Origin: Colwellia polaris
Lineage (GTDB): Bacteria; Pseudomonadota; Gammaproteobacteria; Enterobacterales; Alteromonadaceae
Assembly (NCBI RefSeq): GCF_002104515.1
Contig: NZ_NBOE01000003.1
Location: 124,001 to 188,000, forward strand
Direction: 5' to 3'
DNA: 64,000 nt
Of the stretch, positions 1 through 10,100 are shown piece by piece (the first letter of the stretch is position 1; each line of letters opens with the position of its first letter). The notes under the pieces were generated by a model, which worked only from the letters and a program-made list of their open reading frames with translations, searched no databases and was not told the origin of the DNA. The translations under genes were made by a program, and so were the position numbers.

Positions 1-1497
1 CATTCCCGCAGCAAGAGCAACACCACTATTAAATTTAGCAATACGTTGCGGCCCTTCATGTACATTTAAGTAATGCCCCACACCATGCCCTGTACCATGT
101 GCATAGTCATAACCGTGTTGCCAAAGGTGCTGCCTTGCTAAAGCATCAATATGTTGTCCTGTTGTGCCTTGAGGAAACTTTAAAGTCGCAAGCGCAATAT
201 GGCCTTTTAAGACTAGCGTCGCCATTTTTATTTGTTCATTAGTTACTTGCCCAATAGCGACTGTGCGCGTTACATCTGTTGTGCCATCGAGGTAATGCCC
301 ACCTGAATCAAAAAGATAAACACTGTTATTTGTCATTAATGCTGGTGTGGTATCTTTATGGTTGTAATGACACATTGCCGCATTACTGCCGACCGCAGAA
401 ACCGTTTCAAAACTAGCCTCTTGATACAAGCTATCTTTTAAGCGCATACTTTCTAGTCGGTCTGATAGCACTTTTTCATCATAAAAAACAAGAGCGCTTG
501 TTGTTTGCTCTAACCAAGCAAGAAAGGCAACAACAGCACTACCGTCACGTAAATGACAGTTCTTAAAACCTGCAATTTCGACAGCATTTTTTTCAGATTT
601 TAATAAACTAACAGGATCAAGGTTTTCTATAATTTCAACGTCATCTTTGATAAGTAAATTAACCATTGCTGCATTAATTGTTTCAGGATCTATTTGGATT
701 CTTTCTGATGAAATAGCAGCTAAATAAGAGTCTAGTTCACTTTCACATCTAAAACTGACACTAGGTTCAAATTGTATAGTAATATCTTTTGGTAGTTTTT
801 TTAGATCGAGGAAACATAAAACCTCTGAGTTTTCGCTGATTATGGCGGTTGCATAAAAAACAGGTAAGCATGGTATGTCGCGCCCACGTAAATTTAACAA
901 CCAACAGATAGAATCTAAATTAGTTATAATTGCATTGTTCACGTTATTGCTTTTTAGTCGCTGTGCTACTTGCTTTATCTTTAGTTTACTTGATTTTCCA
1001 TGATATTTTTCTTGAAGAAAGGTAATAGGCTTTATATTTTTACTAGGACGTTCAATCCAGCACAAATCTATTAAATTTTCTTCGACTGCCAAACAATACT
1101 TCCCTGATTTGCTTAAAGCTTGTGTAAATTTTTTATACCAAGAAAATGCATGTAGTTTACAATCAACACCAATTAAAACTTCACTTGGCAATAGTTTATC
1201 TGCCCAGTCGTTACTGCTGAAAGTTGATAAACATTCAAATTCAAATAAAGCATTATTTACTTGTTCAGCAACCTGCACTTGGTATCTGCCATCGACAAAC
1301 ATAATCGCTCTATTTTTCAGTATAACCACCACCCCTGCTGTGCCAGTAAAGCCACTTAACCACTTTAGTCGATTATTATATTCAGCAACTTCTTCGAGCA
1401 GATATTGATCTTCATGAGGCACTATAAATGCATCTAAATTTAGCTTTGCCATTTTATTTCTAACAGCCTGTAATCTCGACGAGTATGTATTTTTCAT
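1..1497 (-). CDS. Aminopeptidase P family (M24B) peptidase, 3' end outside window
   Basis: A metallopeptidase expected to remove N-terminal residues preceding proline. The frame is open from ATG at 1497 to position 1, giving 499 residues; the remainder lies beyond the window edge. The order is creatinase N-terminal domain, second creatinase-like domain, then the pita-bread M24 domain. Metal ligands are visible: Asp397 and Asp408 in a DSGGHYLDGTTD motif, and the HGTGHGVGHYLNVHEG motif near residues 480-495, which carries the metal-binding histidine. The length implies the long form of about 600 residues, with its extra C-terminal cap, not the about 440-residue PepP. No frameshift is seen. It is divergent from the small lipoprotein gene at 1681. 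Confidence 0.93.
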   Translation of the reverse strand, partial: MKNTYSSRLQAVRNKMAKLNLDAFIVPHEDQYLLEEVAEYNNRLKWLSGFTGTAGVVVILKNRAIMFVDGRYQVQVAEQVNNALFEFECLSTFSSNDWADKLLPSEVLIGVDCKLHAFSWYKKFTQALSKSGKYCLAVEENLIDLCWIERPSKNIKPITFLQEKYHGKSSKLKIKQVAQRLKSNNVNNAIITNLDSICWLLNLRGRDIPCLPVFYATAIISENSEVLCFLDLKKLPKDITIQFEPSVSFRCESELDSYLAAISSERIQIDPETINAAMVNLLIKDDVEIIENLDPVSLLKSEKNAVEIAGFKNCHLRDGSAVVAFLAWLEQTTSALVFYDEKVLSDRLESMRLKDSLYQEASFETVSAVGSNAAMCHYNHKDTTPALMTNNSVYLFDSGGHYLDGTTDVTRTVAIGQVTNEQIKMATLVLKGHIALATLKFPQGTTGQHIDALARQHLWQHGYDYAHGTGHGVGHYLNVHEGPQRIAKFNSGVALAAGM

Positions 1498-1627
1498 TTC
1501 AGTACCTAATAAAAATTATATCCCTTTATTTTATGAAGTATTAAAAGTGAATGTATTTCTATTACAGCACTTATTCAGTAATATATTTTGTTTACTCGCC
1601 CAATTAACCAAGACATTTTGTCGCGCC

Positions 1628-1666
1628 AATTAAGTAAGGTCAGGTACACTTTAATTAAGTAGGGTC
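1628..1666. repeat. Short direct repeat upstream of lipoprotein gene
   Basis: AATTAAGTAAGGTC at 1628-1641 recurs as AATTAAGTAGGGTC at 1653-1666, one mismatch in 14 with a 25-base period, just before the lipoprotein start. It could be a double regulator site or the remnant of a repetitive element; the sequence does not decide. Confidence 0.4.
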
Positions 1667-1680
1667 TGTTGAATCACAAG

Positions 1681-2061
1681 ATGAGTATTAAATTGCGAAT
1701 ATTTTTTTCATTATCACTCGTGCTCGTTTTAGCTTCTTGCACAACTCAAGGAAAACTTGAGTACATCTCTTTGGATGGCGAGCATAAAACAGCGTGCGAA
1801 ACTGAATATACTTGGGAGCCTTCAGTCGATAAATATGCGCTTGAGTATATTTTAAGTTATTGCGCCAAAAAAGCGGTGAAAAAAGGACATCGCGTTGTTG
1901 ATGAGTCCTTACTTAAAATAGATTTAAGTATACCTTTATCACCCAATGGTAACTCTTGGACTTTTGATTACGCTAAAAAGTTACATAAAAATAATAGGCT
2001 AAGTGACAAGGAATACGGTTATATTATCGCGTATATAGATCTTGGACTGAATAAAGGTTAG
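1681..2061 (+). CDS. Small predicted lipoprotein of unknown function
   Basis: A 126-residue protein starting at ATG 1681. The first about 20 residues form a lipoprotein signal (MSIKLRIFFSLSLVLVLASC) with an L-A-S-C lipobox, so the mature protein should be lipid-anchored in the envelope. The rest has no domain I recognise. It contains three further cysteines, and ends with a short charged region. An in-frame TTG at 1669 would add four residues; ATG is preferred because it puts the basic residues directly before the hydrophobic core. It stands alone between a divergent peptidase and a degraded small gene. Confidence 0.6.
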   Translation: MSIKLRIFFSLSLVLVLASCTTQGKLEYISLDGEHKTACETEYTWEPSVDKYALEYILSYCAKKAVKKGHRVVDESLLKIDLSIPLSPNGNSWTFDYAKKLHKNNRLSDKEYGYIIAYIDLGLNKG

Positions 2062-2179
2062 GTTTTCTTACTCATCACAAGTGATTTCAACATAAAAAAA
2101 CAGTTGGTTTTTGCTGATGTCTCGCATCTTTTAACTAACTATTTTATTACAACTTTTAACGATGTTAGGTTTACTTTCA

Positions 2180-2387
2180 ATGAAGATTAATCAAAAGGTC
2201 TGGATTTTAAGAGGGTTCGCTTTATTGTTTTTTACTTATCGCAACTCTTACTTCGATAGACGAAGTTAGTTCTTCAGAATATGGTTCATTTTGGCACACA
2301 TTCATTTTTATATTTAGTTGCCTTGTTTATTATGTGTGCGTTTACCTATCTAGAAAATTAAAGAGCTCTGAAAAAATGAAAACCTAA
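2180..2387 (+). pseudogene. Small two-helix membrane protein disrupted by a frameshift
   Basis: ATG at 2180 opens a frame reading MKINQKVWILRGFALLFF that stops early, soon after a run of six T (2228-2233). Removing one T joins it to the +1 frame, which then runs uninterrupted to TAA at 2385-2387. The joined product has about 68 residues: a hydrophobic N-terminal helix, a short polar loop with SIDEVSSSEYGSFWH, a second hydrophobic helix and a lysine-rich tail. This is consistent with a small inner-membrane protein inactivated by slippage in the T run, or with a sequencing error in a homopolymer. I do not recognise the family. Confidence 0.5.
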
Positions 2388-2494
2388 TAAGCGACTTTGC
2401 TCGAAACTGCCATAAAAATCACTAATATTAAAACCGTTTTACGGGTTACTCATAAGTAATTGCACGATAATATATGACGGCTTATAAGATGAAG

Positions 2495-3007
2495 TTACTG
2501 GTTATCTATTCGTTGTGCTTTCTCACCTAAAAATTCATTGTAAAGCTTTTCATGGGCCGCTTTTGAAAAGGTATCTGTTCGATGTTCATATTGTGATATC
2601 CAATCAACTAGCATAGTTAAATTAGCGTCTTGGTCAGCTTTTGATTTATATTTATGCGGCTCCCAAGGACGTTTTTTCGCATTGCTAATACAAAGCTCTA
2701 CCGGTTTGTTTAAAAATATAATTTCACTGCAATACTTTAATGTGTGGGTCAATAAATCACTGTAACAGCCTTCAATTACCCACGCGTTGTTTAGCTTAAT
2801 AAAACGGTCTATTTCACTAACCGAAATATCGACACTTTGGCGATGCGGCACAGGTGATTTTTCGGTGATTGGAAGCCAAGCCAAAGTGTCTAAATCTAAA
2901 TGCGCAAGTTGATGTAGCTCTGACAGGTGTTTTGCCAAGCTAGATTTACCCGAGGCAGAGTTGCCAAAAATCACAATTCTTTTAACGTCGCTACTCGCTG
3001 CTAACAT
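2495..3007 (-). CDS. P-loop NTPase of the adenylate/shikimate kinase-like group
   Basis: A 170-residue cytosolic nucleotide-binding protein. The Walker A motif GNSASGKSS lies at about residues 15-23, followed by an HLDLDTLAW segment typical of the small kinase-like proteins sometimes annotated as FlaR or topology-modulation proteins. A conserved NNAWVIEGCYSDLL region near residue 75 corresponds to the lid-proximal strand of that family, and KKRPWEPHKYKS supplies basic residues for phosphate contact. Substrate unknown. It is the first of a minus-strand series of small genes, 16 bases before DUF2986, but no shared function is evident. Confidence 0.75.
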   Translation of the reverse strand: MLAASSDVKRIVIFGNSASGKSSLAKHLSELHQLAHLDLDTLAWLPITEKSPVPHRQSVDISVSEIDRFIKLNNAWVIEGCYSDLLTHTLKYCSEIIFLNKPVELCISNAKKRPWEPHKYKSKADQDANLTMLVDWISQYEHRTDTFSKAAHEKLYNEFLGEKAQRIDNQ

Positions 3008-3023
3008 GGCAATACATTAGACC

Positions 3024-3245
3024 TTATTTTGTTTCGCTTTTAGCAATACTATCCGTATCATTTGCCGAAGTGCTTTCATCTGAGCTTTCACCCGAGACGG
3101 CTAGATTAGCTTCTGCTTCTTTCGCAGCAATCGCGGCACGTTCTGCTTTTGAGACATACTTTGGTTTGTTAGAATTTTGCAGTTTAGCATTCATCTTTTT
3201 AAGCTTTGATTTCAAGGTTTGGTTAATTTTCTTTTTACGGTTCAT
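3024..3245 (-). CDS. DUF2986 family protein
   Basis: A 73-residue protein whose N-terminus, MNRKKKINQTLKSKLKKMNA, and following NKPKYVSKAERAAIAAKE segment match the DUF2986 family as I know it from marine gammaproteobacteria. The first half is very basic and the second half acidic and serine-rich (GESSDESTSANDTDS), so it is probably largely unfolded. No membrane segment. A role in nucleic-acid or ribosome binding would fit the charge but is a guess. Confidence 0.8.
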   Translation of the reverse strand: MNRKKKINQTLKSKLKKMNAKLQNSNKPKYVSKAERAAIAAKEAEANLAVSGESSDESTSANDTDSIAKSETK

Positions 3246-3301
3246 ATAACAGGTATGCTTCTTTTAATGATTAAGGTGTTTAATGGTTGAACGATAGTTA
3301 T

Positions 3302-3337
3302 CAGTAGTTAACTATTGATAATCACTGATAACTACTG
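3302..3337. repeat. Inverted repeat between two small genes
   Basis: CAGTAGTTA at 3302-3310 is perfectly complemented by TAACTACTG at 3329-3337. A second smaller stem, TGCGGG/CCCGCA, lies at 3343-3348/3358-3363. They sit between the DUF5062 and DUF2986 genes. Neither is followed by a T run on either strand, so they are not simple terminators; they may structure the transcript or bind a protein. Confidence 0.45.
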
Positions 3338-3412
3338 GTAACTGCGGGATAATTAAGCCCGCAAACTTAGTAATATTATAATGCGGTAATCGTTTGCTAC
3401 TTACATTTATGG

Positions 3413-3673
3413 CTATTTAAGCAAAGGGTGATCCGCAGGTAATTGCTTAGCAATCCATAACGCTAATTTGTGTTTCATGCTGGCTAAGTCTTCACCGTCT
3501 TTTGGTAAAGGTTGAATAAGTTTATCGTTAACTAATAAACGGTATAAGCTTTCAACTTTTTCCTTGGCAGCATTGGTGGCTGAAAACCCATTGTAGCCAC
3601 GATTTTTTGCGTAGCCTTCACCAATAGTAATGGCTTTTTTTAATAATTCTGCTTCATTTTTTAACTTCTTCAT
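3413..3673 (-). CDS. DUF5062 family protein
   Basis: An 86-residue soluble protein that I recognise as DUF5062 from its opening MKKLKNEAELLKKAITIGEGYAKNRGY and closing LALWIAKQLPADHPLLK. It appears all-helical, basic at the start, with no cysteines and no signal sequence. Function unknown. It is transcribed in the same direction as the neighbouring small genes but separated from them by more than 100 bases on each side, so it may have its own promoter. Confidence 0.82.
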   Translation of the reverse strand: MKKLKNEAELLKKAITIGEGYAKNRGYNGFSATNAAKEKVESLYRLLVNDKLIQPLPKDGEDLASMKHKLALWIAKQLPADHPLLK

Positions 3674-3786
3674 CTGCAGTACGGGTTCCTATTTTATGTA
3701 TTTTATTTAATGGGCTTGATCATTAACGCACCTGTATTAATGATAAAGCCTTGTTCAAGTATATTAATATGCATTTATTAGCAAAC

Positions 3787-4173
3787 TTAAGCGGTTGGCA
3801 TATCCAAATAAAAAGCATTAAGTTTATTACCATCTAAATCTCTAAAATAGCCAGCATAAAAACCTTCCAACTCCCCTCTTGGCCCTGCAGGTCCTTCACA
3901 GATAGCGCCTAGCTCAAGAGCTTTATGATAAAAAGCGTCTACTTCATCAGGAGAATGTAGCATGATAGCGACCATAACGCCGTTCCCCACTGTTGCTGGC
4001 TTACCGTCAAAGGGTTTGGTGACAGATATACCGGCTTCTTCTGGTGACCTAGACCAAGCAATAAATTGCTCAGTTTCAAGAAAGCGTGTTGCGCCAATGG
4101 TGGCAAGTAATTCATCATAAAAAGCGACTGCTCGCTCTAAATTATTGGTACCTAAAGTAACGTAACCTATCAT
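3787..4173 (-). CDS. VOC-family (glyoxalase/dioxygenase-like) protein
   Basis: A 128-residue protein with the paired beta-alpha-beta-beta-beta layout of the vicinal oxygen chelate superfamily. The first half reads MIGYVTLGTNNLERAVAFYDELLATIGA and the second ends with GYFRDLDGNKLNAFYLD, where an Asp-rich turn and the closing aromatic strand are typical. The usual first metal ligand histidine near residue 5 is replaced (GYVTLG), as in many VOC proteins of unknown activity, so enzymatic function is uncertain. A good GAGGG ribosome site precedes the start. It follows the DUF3087 gene with a 23-base gap and may be cotranscribed. Confidence 0.8.
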   Translation of the reverse strand: MIGYVTLGTNNLERAVAFYDELLATIGATRFLETEQFIAWSRSPEEAGISVTKPFDGKPATVGNGVMVAIMLHSPDEVDAFYHKALELGAICEGPAGPRGELEGFYAGYFRDLDGNKLNAFYLDMPTA

Positions 4174-4196
4174 GGTATATCCCTCTTATTTACATT

Positions 4197-4766
4197 TTAA
4201 AAATCAGCCAACATTGATGGTTCAAACTGGTCGGTTGAAAGAGTTAAATTAAGGTTTTCTAATCGTATATTTAATTCATTTATATCTGTATTGAGTTTAG
4301 ACATTGTGAGCGTATTGTCATCTAATAAATACACTTGCTTTAAACTGGCATAATAAAAATTCAAAATAATTAAGGCATTGACGTTTACGTCTTCAGCTTC
4401 TGCAGCGGCTTTAATTTTTTTCAGTTTACGATAAATAAAGTTCTGCTGCTGTTTAACTTGCCAAACATAATATACTTCACTAAAAAAGGCACTAAAGCGC
4501 AATCTATGTAGCGCGAAAACGCAGGTTAATAACGCAAGTAACACGCCCATAAAGTTATATCTGAAATTACTTTCTGTTGCGGCCTCATTAACCATTTCGC
4601 CCGAACCTACATTAGCTGAGTTGGGTAATAAGGCATTATCAGCAAAGAGCATAATAAGGCCTTGCCCGTAAACTAGCGCTAAAGTAAGTAAGCTGGCAAT
4701 AAAGCCAACAATAATAATATTTAAATGTTTACGATAAACGGTTTTCTCAATCTCTTTTAACTTCAT
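4197..4766 (-). CDS. DUF3087 family inner-membrane protein
   Basis: A 189-residue protein with two membrane helices: one near residues 16-42 (NIIIVGFIASLLTLALVYGQG) and a second near 70-87 (YNFMGVLLALLTCVFALHRLR). Between them is a short polar loop, and the C-terminal half is soluble and helical with a possible coiled coil near its end. I recognise this layout as DUF3087, widespread in Alteromonadales and Vibrionales. Function is unknown. It lies downstream of recD but is separated from it by a 160-base palindromic element. Confidence 0.8.
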   Translation of the reverse strand: MKLKEIEKTVYRKHLNIIIVGFIASLLTLALVYGQGLIMLFADNALLPNSANVGSGEMVNEAATESNFRYNFMGVLLALLTCVFALHRLRFSAFFSEVYYVWQVKQQQNFIYRKLKKIKAAAEAEDVNVNALIILNFYYASLKQVYLLDDNTLTMSKLNTDINELNIRLENLNLTLSTDQFEPSMLADF

Positions 4767-4807
4767 TGCTCTACTTACTTGTTAGATTTTATATAGATAA
4801 TACGGTT

Positions 4808-4967
4808 ATACCAATTGATTTAATGAATCGGTCAATTTTAAACGAGGATAAATTTTCAGTAGCAAGGCGCTTGATTGAGCAATAGCAGGCTATTGCGATT
4901 GAAAGCAACGTAGATACTGGATATTTAAACCGCTTTAGAATGATCGATTGTTTATATCAATTGGTAT
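4808..4967. repeat. Palindromic repeat element with terminal inverted repeats
   Basis: TACCAATTGA at 4809-4818 is exactly inverted as TCAATTGGTA at 4957-4966, and the flanking bases extend the pairing imperfectly. In the centre, GCAATAG (4879-4885) pairs with CTATTGC (4890-4896) across a four-base loop, inside a longer imperfect stem starting GCTTGATTGAG. The whole unit of about 160 bases can fold into one long hairpin and contains no gene. It looks like a miniature palindromic element. A degraded relative sharing GCTTGATTGAG may lie at about 42192. It sits just after recD and could affect transcript ends there. Confidence 0.6.
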
Positions 4968-4981
4968 TTTACTCATTTGAG

Positions 4982-7141
4982 CTAGTCTATGGCGAGTCCA
5001 GAGAAGCGACTCACTTGCTGACTTACGCCACTTTGCCAAACACTTTGACTACTGGCTATACTTAAGTGCTGCTTCGCTCGAGTGATGCCAGTATATAATA
5101 ATTCACGCGACAATAATCTATTGTCTTTTTGTTCAGGCAACACCATAGCAACATGTTTAAATTCACTGCCTTGAGTTTTATGGATAGTCATCGCGTAAAC
5201 TGTTTCAAATTTCGGTAAACGTGAAGGTAAAATCCAAGTATATCCGCCCGTAGCATCTTCAAAAACAGCCATTAAATGGCCTTCGCTATTGCGCCAAAGT
5301 ACGCCAATATCACCATTATAAACGCCAAGCCGGTAGTCATTTTCGTTTATCATGATCGGTTGAGCGGCATATAAAGGGTTGTTAGATTCGAAGCGATTAA
5401 AGCCAATAACACCTTTATTACGCAAAATATCAATCACTAGAGCATTCAGGCTTTCAACACCTTGTGGGCCTTTGCGGGTAGAAGATAAAATTCTAAACTT
5501 TGCCAGTAATGCAAAAGCATCTTCAACTTTTTTACATTGTGATAAAGGTACGTAATATTGCTCAACCAAAGGCGTTAACCAAGTTTCAATGTTGCCTGAT
5601 AATAAGGTTAGTTGTTTGTTTTTAGCCAAAGGTTCATTTTGTGGCGAACTTTCCAGTGTTTCATTTTGTTTTAATAACTGCCAACTTTCTTGATATTGGC
5701 CATTAATAACCAAGTTAGCGATTATGCCTATGCCACCTTCTCCATCAAAGCGACGGCTTTTTAATAAAAAGGTAACGCAATCGCTAGCGCTGTATTGGTT
5801 ATAATGGCTATTACTGGTGTTAAAGGTGTTATTCGTGTTAGCTAAGTCATCTTTAATTAACGATTGATAACCCGTTACTTGGCTTAAATATTGATGATTT
5901 AAGGCGCTAAAACCGATATGAGGTCTTGGCGCAAAATCAGCGAGTACACTCCCAACGGCAACTGAAGGTAATTGGTCAGCATCACCTAATAAAATAACTT
6001 TAGTACGTGTTGGCAAGGCGCGGAAAATGCGTGTCATCATAGGTAAATCAACCATAGAGACTTCATCTATCAATAAAATATCGATATCGAGTTTATTCTC
6101 TTGGTGATGACGAAAGTTAACTTGCTCAGGTATAACGCCAAGTAGCCTATGAATGGTTTTTGCGCTTTCAGGAATGAGATCTAATATTTTGTCGTCAATA
6201 CTACCACGAAAATCTGCTACAGCTTTGGTGATAGATTCAGATAAGCGTTGAGCGGCCTTACCTGTTGGGGCAACTAAAGAAATTTTCGGAACTATAAAAC
6301 TGTCGCCACTTTTAGCTTTAGCTAACATCAAGAGCGCGGCAAGTAACTTAGTAACAGTATAGGTTTTACCTGTGCCTGGGCCACCAGCAATAATAGCAAA
6401 ATCTTTATTAATAGCATTTGCAACCGCCACTGCTTGCCAATCAATTTCACTTGTTTGTATATCATTCGCTTGTAAGTTGCTTTGAGCAGCTAAATCTGGA
6501 AATAAGGTAGCGATAATATTTTTAATATTGCCCGTATCATTTTGCTCTTTATTTCCTGTTTCGTTATGCCCTTCATCAGCGATCTCAAAATGGCTAACAT
6601 CTGAGTCTAAAAATGGGCCTGCAATGCTTCTTCTTGATCGCACCACCTGCTTTAATTCTTCTTCAAATTGATAATAGCGTCGTAAATACAAACGTTCGTG
6701 GTTTAATACTATCGGTTGTGGTTGATCATCGTCTTTGCTATGCGAATTTGCTAAAGGTAATTCAGCCAACAGTTCAGTGATAATGGTTAAGTCAGCAAAT
6801 AAAAAGCCTTGAGGTGTTAAGTCATTTGAATTATTACTGTCGGAAAATAAACGTTTACCTGCAACTTCGTTCAGAGGTAAGCAACTATGGCCATCACGCA
6901 AACTGGCGCTTAATGCGATAAGTAAGTGAAACCATTGCTGCTGCTTTTGGCTAATTGTTATATCGGCATCGTTAGCGGCGTAACTTGATTCAAAGCTAAT
7001 ACACTGAATTAATTCTTTCGCGAAAAAGTAGTCTACAGCAACCAAACCATGTAACTGTTTAGCGGCCTGTTGAAACGACGTATAAATATTATCCACTTGG
7101 CGATCTGCTTGCTTTTCGCTGCTAATTATAGCTTCAGACAT
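4982..7141 (-). CDS. recD: RecBCD enzyme subunit RecD (5'-3' helicase)
   Basis: The fast 5'-to-3' helicase subunit of the RecBCD double-strand-break repair enzyme. The ATPase motif GGPGTGKT lies at about residues 250-257, the Walker B region LLIDEVSMVD near 357, and the C-terminal helicase motifs TIHKTQGSEF and YTGITRAKQHL near 650-690. The start is ATG at 7141, because a CGGAG ribosome site lies nine bases upstream inside recB; an in-frame TTG at 7159 has no such support. With this start recD overlaps the recB stop by eight bases, implying translational coupling. At 719 residues it is somewhat longer than the E. coli subunit. It is last in the operon. Confidence 0.97.
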   Translation of the reverse strand: MSEAIISSEKQADRQVDNIYTSFQQAAKQLHGLVAVDYFFAKELIQCISFESSYAANDADITISQKQQQWFHLLIALSASLRDGHSCLPLNEVAGKRLFSDSNNSNDLTPQGFLFADLTIITELLAELPLANSHSKDDDQPQPIVLNHERLYLRRYYQFEEELKQVVRSRRSIAGPFLDSDVSHFEIADEGHNETGNKEQNDTGNIKNIIATLFPDLAAQSNLQANDIQTSEIDWQAVAVANAINKDFAIIAGGPGTGKTYTVTKLLAALLMLAKAKSGDSFIVPKISLVAPTGKAAQRLSESITKAVADFRGSIDDKILDLIPESAKTIHRLLGVIPEQVNFRHHQENKLDIDILLIDEVSMVDLPMMTRIFRALPTRTKVILLGDADQLPSVAVGSVLADFAPRPHIGFSALNHQYLSQVTGYQSLIKDDLANTNNTFNTSNSHYNQYSASDCVTFLLKSRRFDGEGGIGIIANLVINGQYQESWQLLKQNETLESSPQNEPLAKNKQLTLLSGNIETWLTPLVEQYYVPLSQCKKVEDAFALLAKFRILSSTRKGPQGVESLNALVIDILRNKGVIGFNRFESNNPLYAAQPIMINENDYRLGVYNGDIGVLWRNSEGHLMAVFEDATGGYTWILPSRLPKFETVYAMTIHKTQGSEFKHVAMVLPEQKDNRLLSRELLYTGITRAKQHLSIASSQSVWQSGVSQQVSRFSGLAID

Positions 7142-10100
7142 GTGTCGATTCTCCGGCAAAAATATTGTCGAGTTGTGCTAATTCTTCAAGGGTAATTTGA
7201 CGATGATATACCCCACAACCTTGATGATCATTTTGATCTGTCATACCACGTAAATACAAATAATAAATACCACCGAAATGCTGCTGAGGATCGTAATCGG
7301 CTAAAGCATATTTTAAATGTCGATGCAGTGCCAAAGCATAAATAAGGTATTGTAAGTCGTAATGATTTTTTTCAATATTTTTCCGCATTGCTGCATCGTT
7401 ATAATCACTGAAGTTATCACCTAAGTGACTAGATTTATAATCGCAAACATAATACTTACCATCGGCTTGAAAAATCAAATCGATAAAACCGTGCATCATA
7501 CCTTTAAGTTGTTGATAAGATGGAAGGTGTACACGATGTTGCGGCGATGCTTGATTGCTTTTACTACCTTGACTACCTTTGTTAGTTATAGCGAAGTTAT
7601 TTCTATGTTCGGTCAGCAGTTTAGTTAATGCACTACTACTCGCTGAGCGCATAGGGTAATAAAACTCGGTTTCACGTAAAGTATCTTGTAGTGTTAATTG
7701 AGATAAAGACAAGGTGTTGTCTTGATTCAATGGCGTTAGTAGCACTTGCTCTAACCAAGCAACTAGCAATGTATAGCCATGATCTTGTGCGTTACTTTCT
7801 AGGCTTCCATCATTTTTTAATGAAGTTTCTAAAATGGCATCCGCTGCACCGTCAAGAGTAACGTCAATAGCGCCATACTTTACCAACGGCCAATGACAAC
7901 TTTTTTGCCAATCAGGGGCTGAGAAATCGGTTTGTTCTAAAATATCATGCAGTAAATTTCCGGTTTGTGCACCTTTGGTTAAGGAAAATCGAAGGGCTAA
8001 ATTGTGTTGTGTTGGTGTTGTAAACATAGCTTCTTGTTCATCAGCGAGCAATGTTTCCTGGTTATCACGATCTGGCGCTGAAACACCGTTATGACGCAGA
8101 TTTTTACTCAAGGCTGAAAAAGAACTTAACCACCAATCACGCTCAATGCTACCGTTAAATTTAGCAACCTCAGGCGTAACTTTAGCGACATTTTCGCTAT
8201 GGTTGTTTGAAATCGCTGAGCTGGAGAGGGTTTCATTCGGCGATAGGTCAGCCGATAAATAATTATCAAATACTTCAAGGGCGATTTCGTCTGGATTATC
8301 ATGTGCTAATTGCTGCAAACTGGCTGGAATATCAGTTTCGGTTCCCCACTTTAAAGTTTTGCCTAAAGGTGACTTTTGAAAACTGTCAAACGCGGTACTG
8401 AGAATATAACAGCGTTTTTCTGCGCGAGTTACCGCAACATAAAGCAAACGTATAGCTTCTGCATAGGCTTCTGATGCCATGCGTAATTTTGCATCTTCAG
8501 TGCCATCAAGACTATGGTGAACCCCACCGTTATCATCATGATGCTCAATAAAGGTTACATTTCTAGGGCCAAACTTCAGAGGGTCTTTATGGCGAGTAGC
8601 AAACGGTACAAACACCACGGGATATTCCATGCCCTTAGAGCCATGTTGGGTAATAATCCGAATCAGGTTTTCATCGCTTTCTAATCGAAGCTCAGCTTCA
8701 ACCTCTGGATTGTCGATTTGGCTTTGTTGCTCAAACCAAAACAGCAGTTCTTGAGGGTGACGATGACGTTGACTTGCCCCTTGCAGTAATTCAAACAAGT
8801 GCAACAAATTGGTCAGTATACGATCGGCGTCGCTGTCATTGTCATCACTCATATCAATATGAAAATGTTGATGCATTAACTGCAATGCCATACTAATAAA
8901 GCCCTTAAACTGCCATTCATTACGCAGTTTTTCAAAGCTAATTTTTAAGTGCTGCCATTGCTGCTCGTCTTGTTGCAGTTGCAGTAATTTATCGCGTTTG
9001 AAGCCCATTAATGGGCTTGCTAAAGCGGCAGTATATAAACGGTCGTTCTCTAAAAAAAGAATACCTTTTAATACTTGCAGCAAATGTTTAGTTTCATCGC
9101 TTTGCAATAAGTTCGCGCGATTACTCATAAATACACTGGCTAAATCACACGCATTTAAGGCCATTTTAATATCGGCAGCTTCAGTGCCATCGCGCACTAA
9201 TAGCGCGATATCGCCACTGACCATATTAAGTGTTGGATTTGCTAACAAACGTACAATTTCGTTGGCGCACCACGTAGCCATAGCGACTCGATAACCTTGT
9301 TTTACCGGCTTATCTTTACCGTCTTTGCCCTTAGTTTCAGACTCAACATTAAAATGCACAAATTGCAGGGCATTAAATTGGCTATCTAAAAACAGTTTTT
9401 CGTCTGCCTTGGGTGATGCTTTAACCGGTAAATATGGAATTTGATAACCAAACACATCTACTGCATCGCCTGTTAGTTTATTGCCATAAAACAAACGGTT
9501 ATAGCCGGTGATCATAGCCGCACTTGAACGCCAGTTAGTGTCCATTACCCATTGAAAATCGCAGTCGTTTCGCGCAGAGAGATAGGCAAAAATATCGCCA
9601 CCACGAAAACCATAAATCGCTTGTTTAGGATCGCCAATCATATAAAGTGCAGCATTAGGCTGATGGTAGTAAATTGCTTTTAAAATAGAGAATTGCTGAG
9701 GGTCGGTATCTTGAAATTCGTCAATTAGCGCAACTGGAAATTGCGAAAATATGCTGTTAGCTAAAAACTGTGTGGGGGTATTTTCTTGTCTGTGTTCAAG
9801 CTCGTCTGATGTTAACTTATCTATTGTTAACTTATCTATTGATAACTCGCCTGCTTGTTCATTAATTAAACATTGATTTAATGTACTGATTAAATCGTCA
9901 AAGCCCATAACATTGGCTTGGAGTTTTTTACGGTCGATTTGTTGGCGAATATGATAAATGCCCTTTCGCACTTCCAGTAAAGCGTATGCGCGATTAAGTT
10001 GTTTAGCGAGTTCTGGGTGCTGCTTTTTAACAACATTTACCGCAGCAAAAATTTCAACCAACTCGGTTTTAACTTTTGAGCGCGCATATCGCCTGCCATC

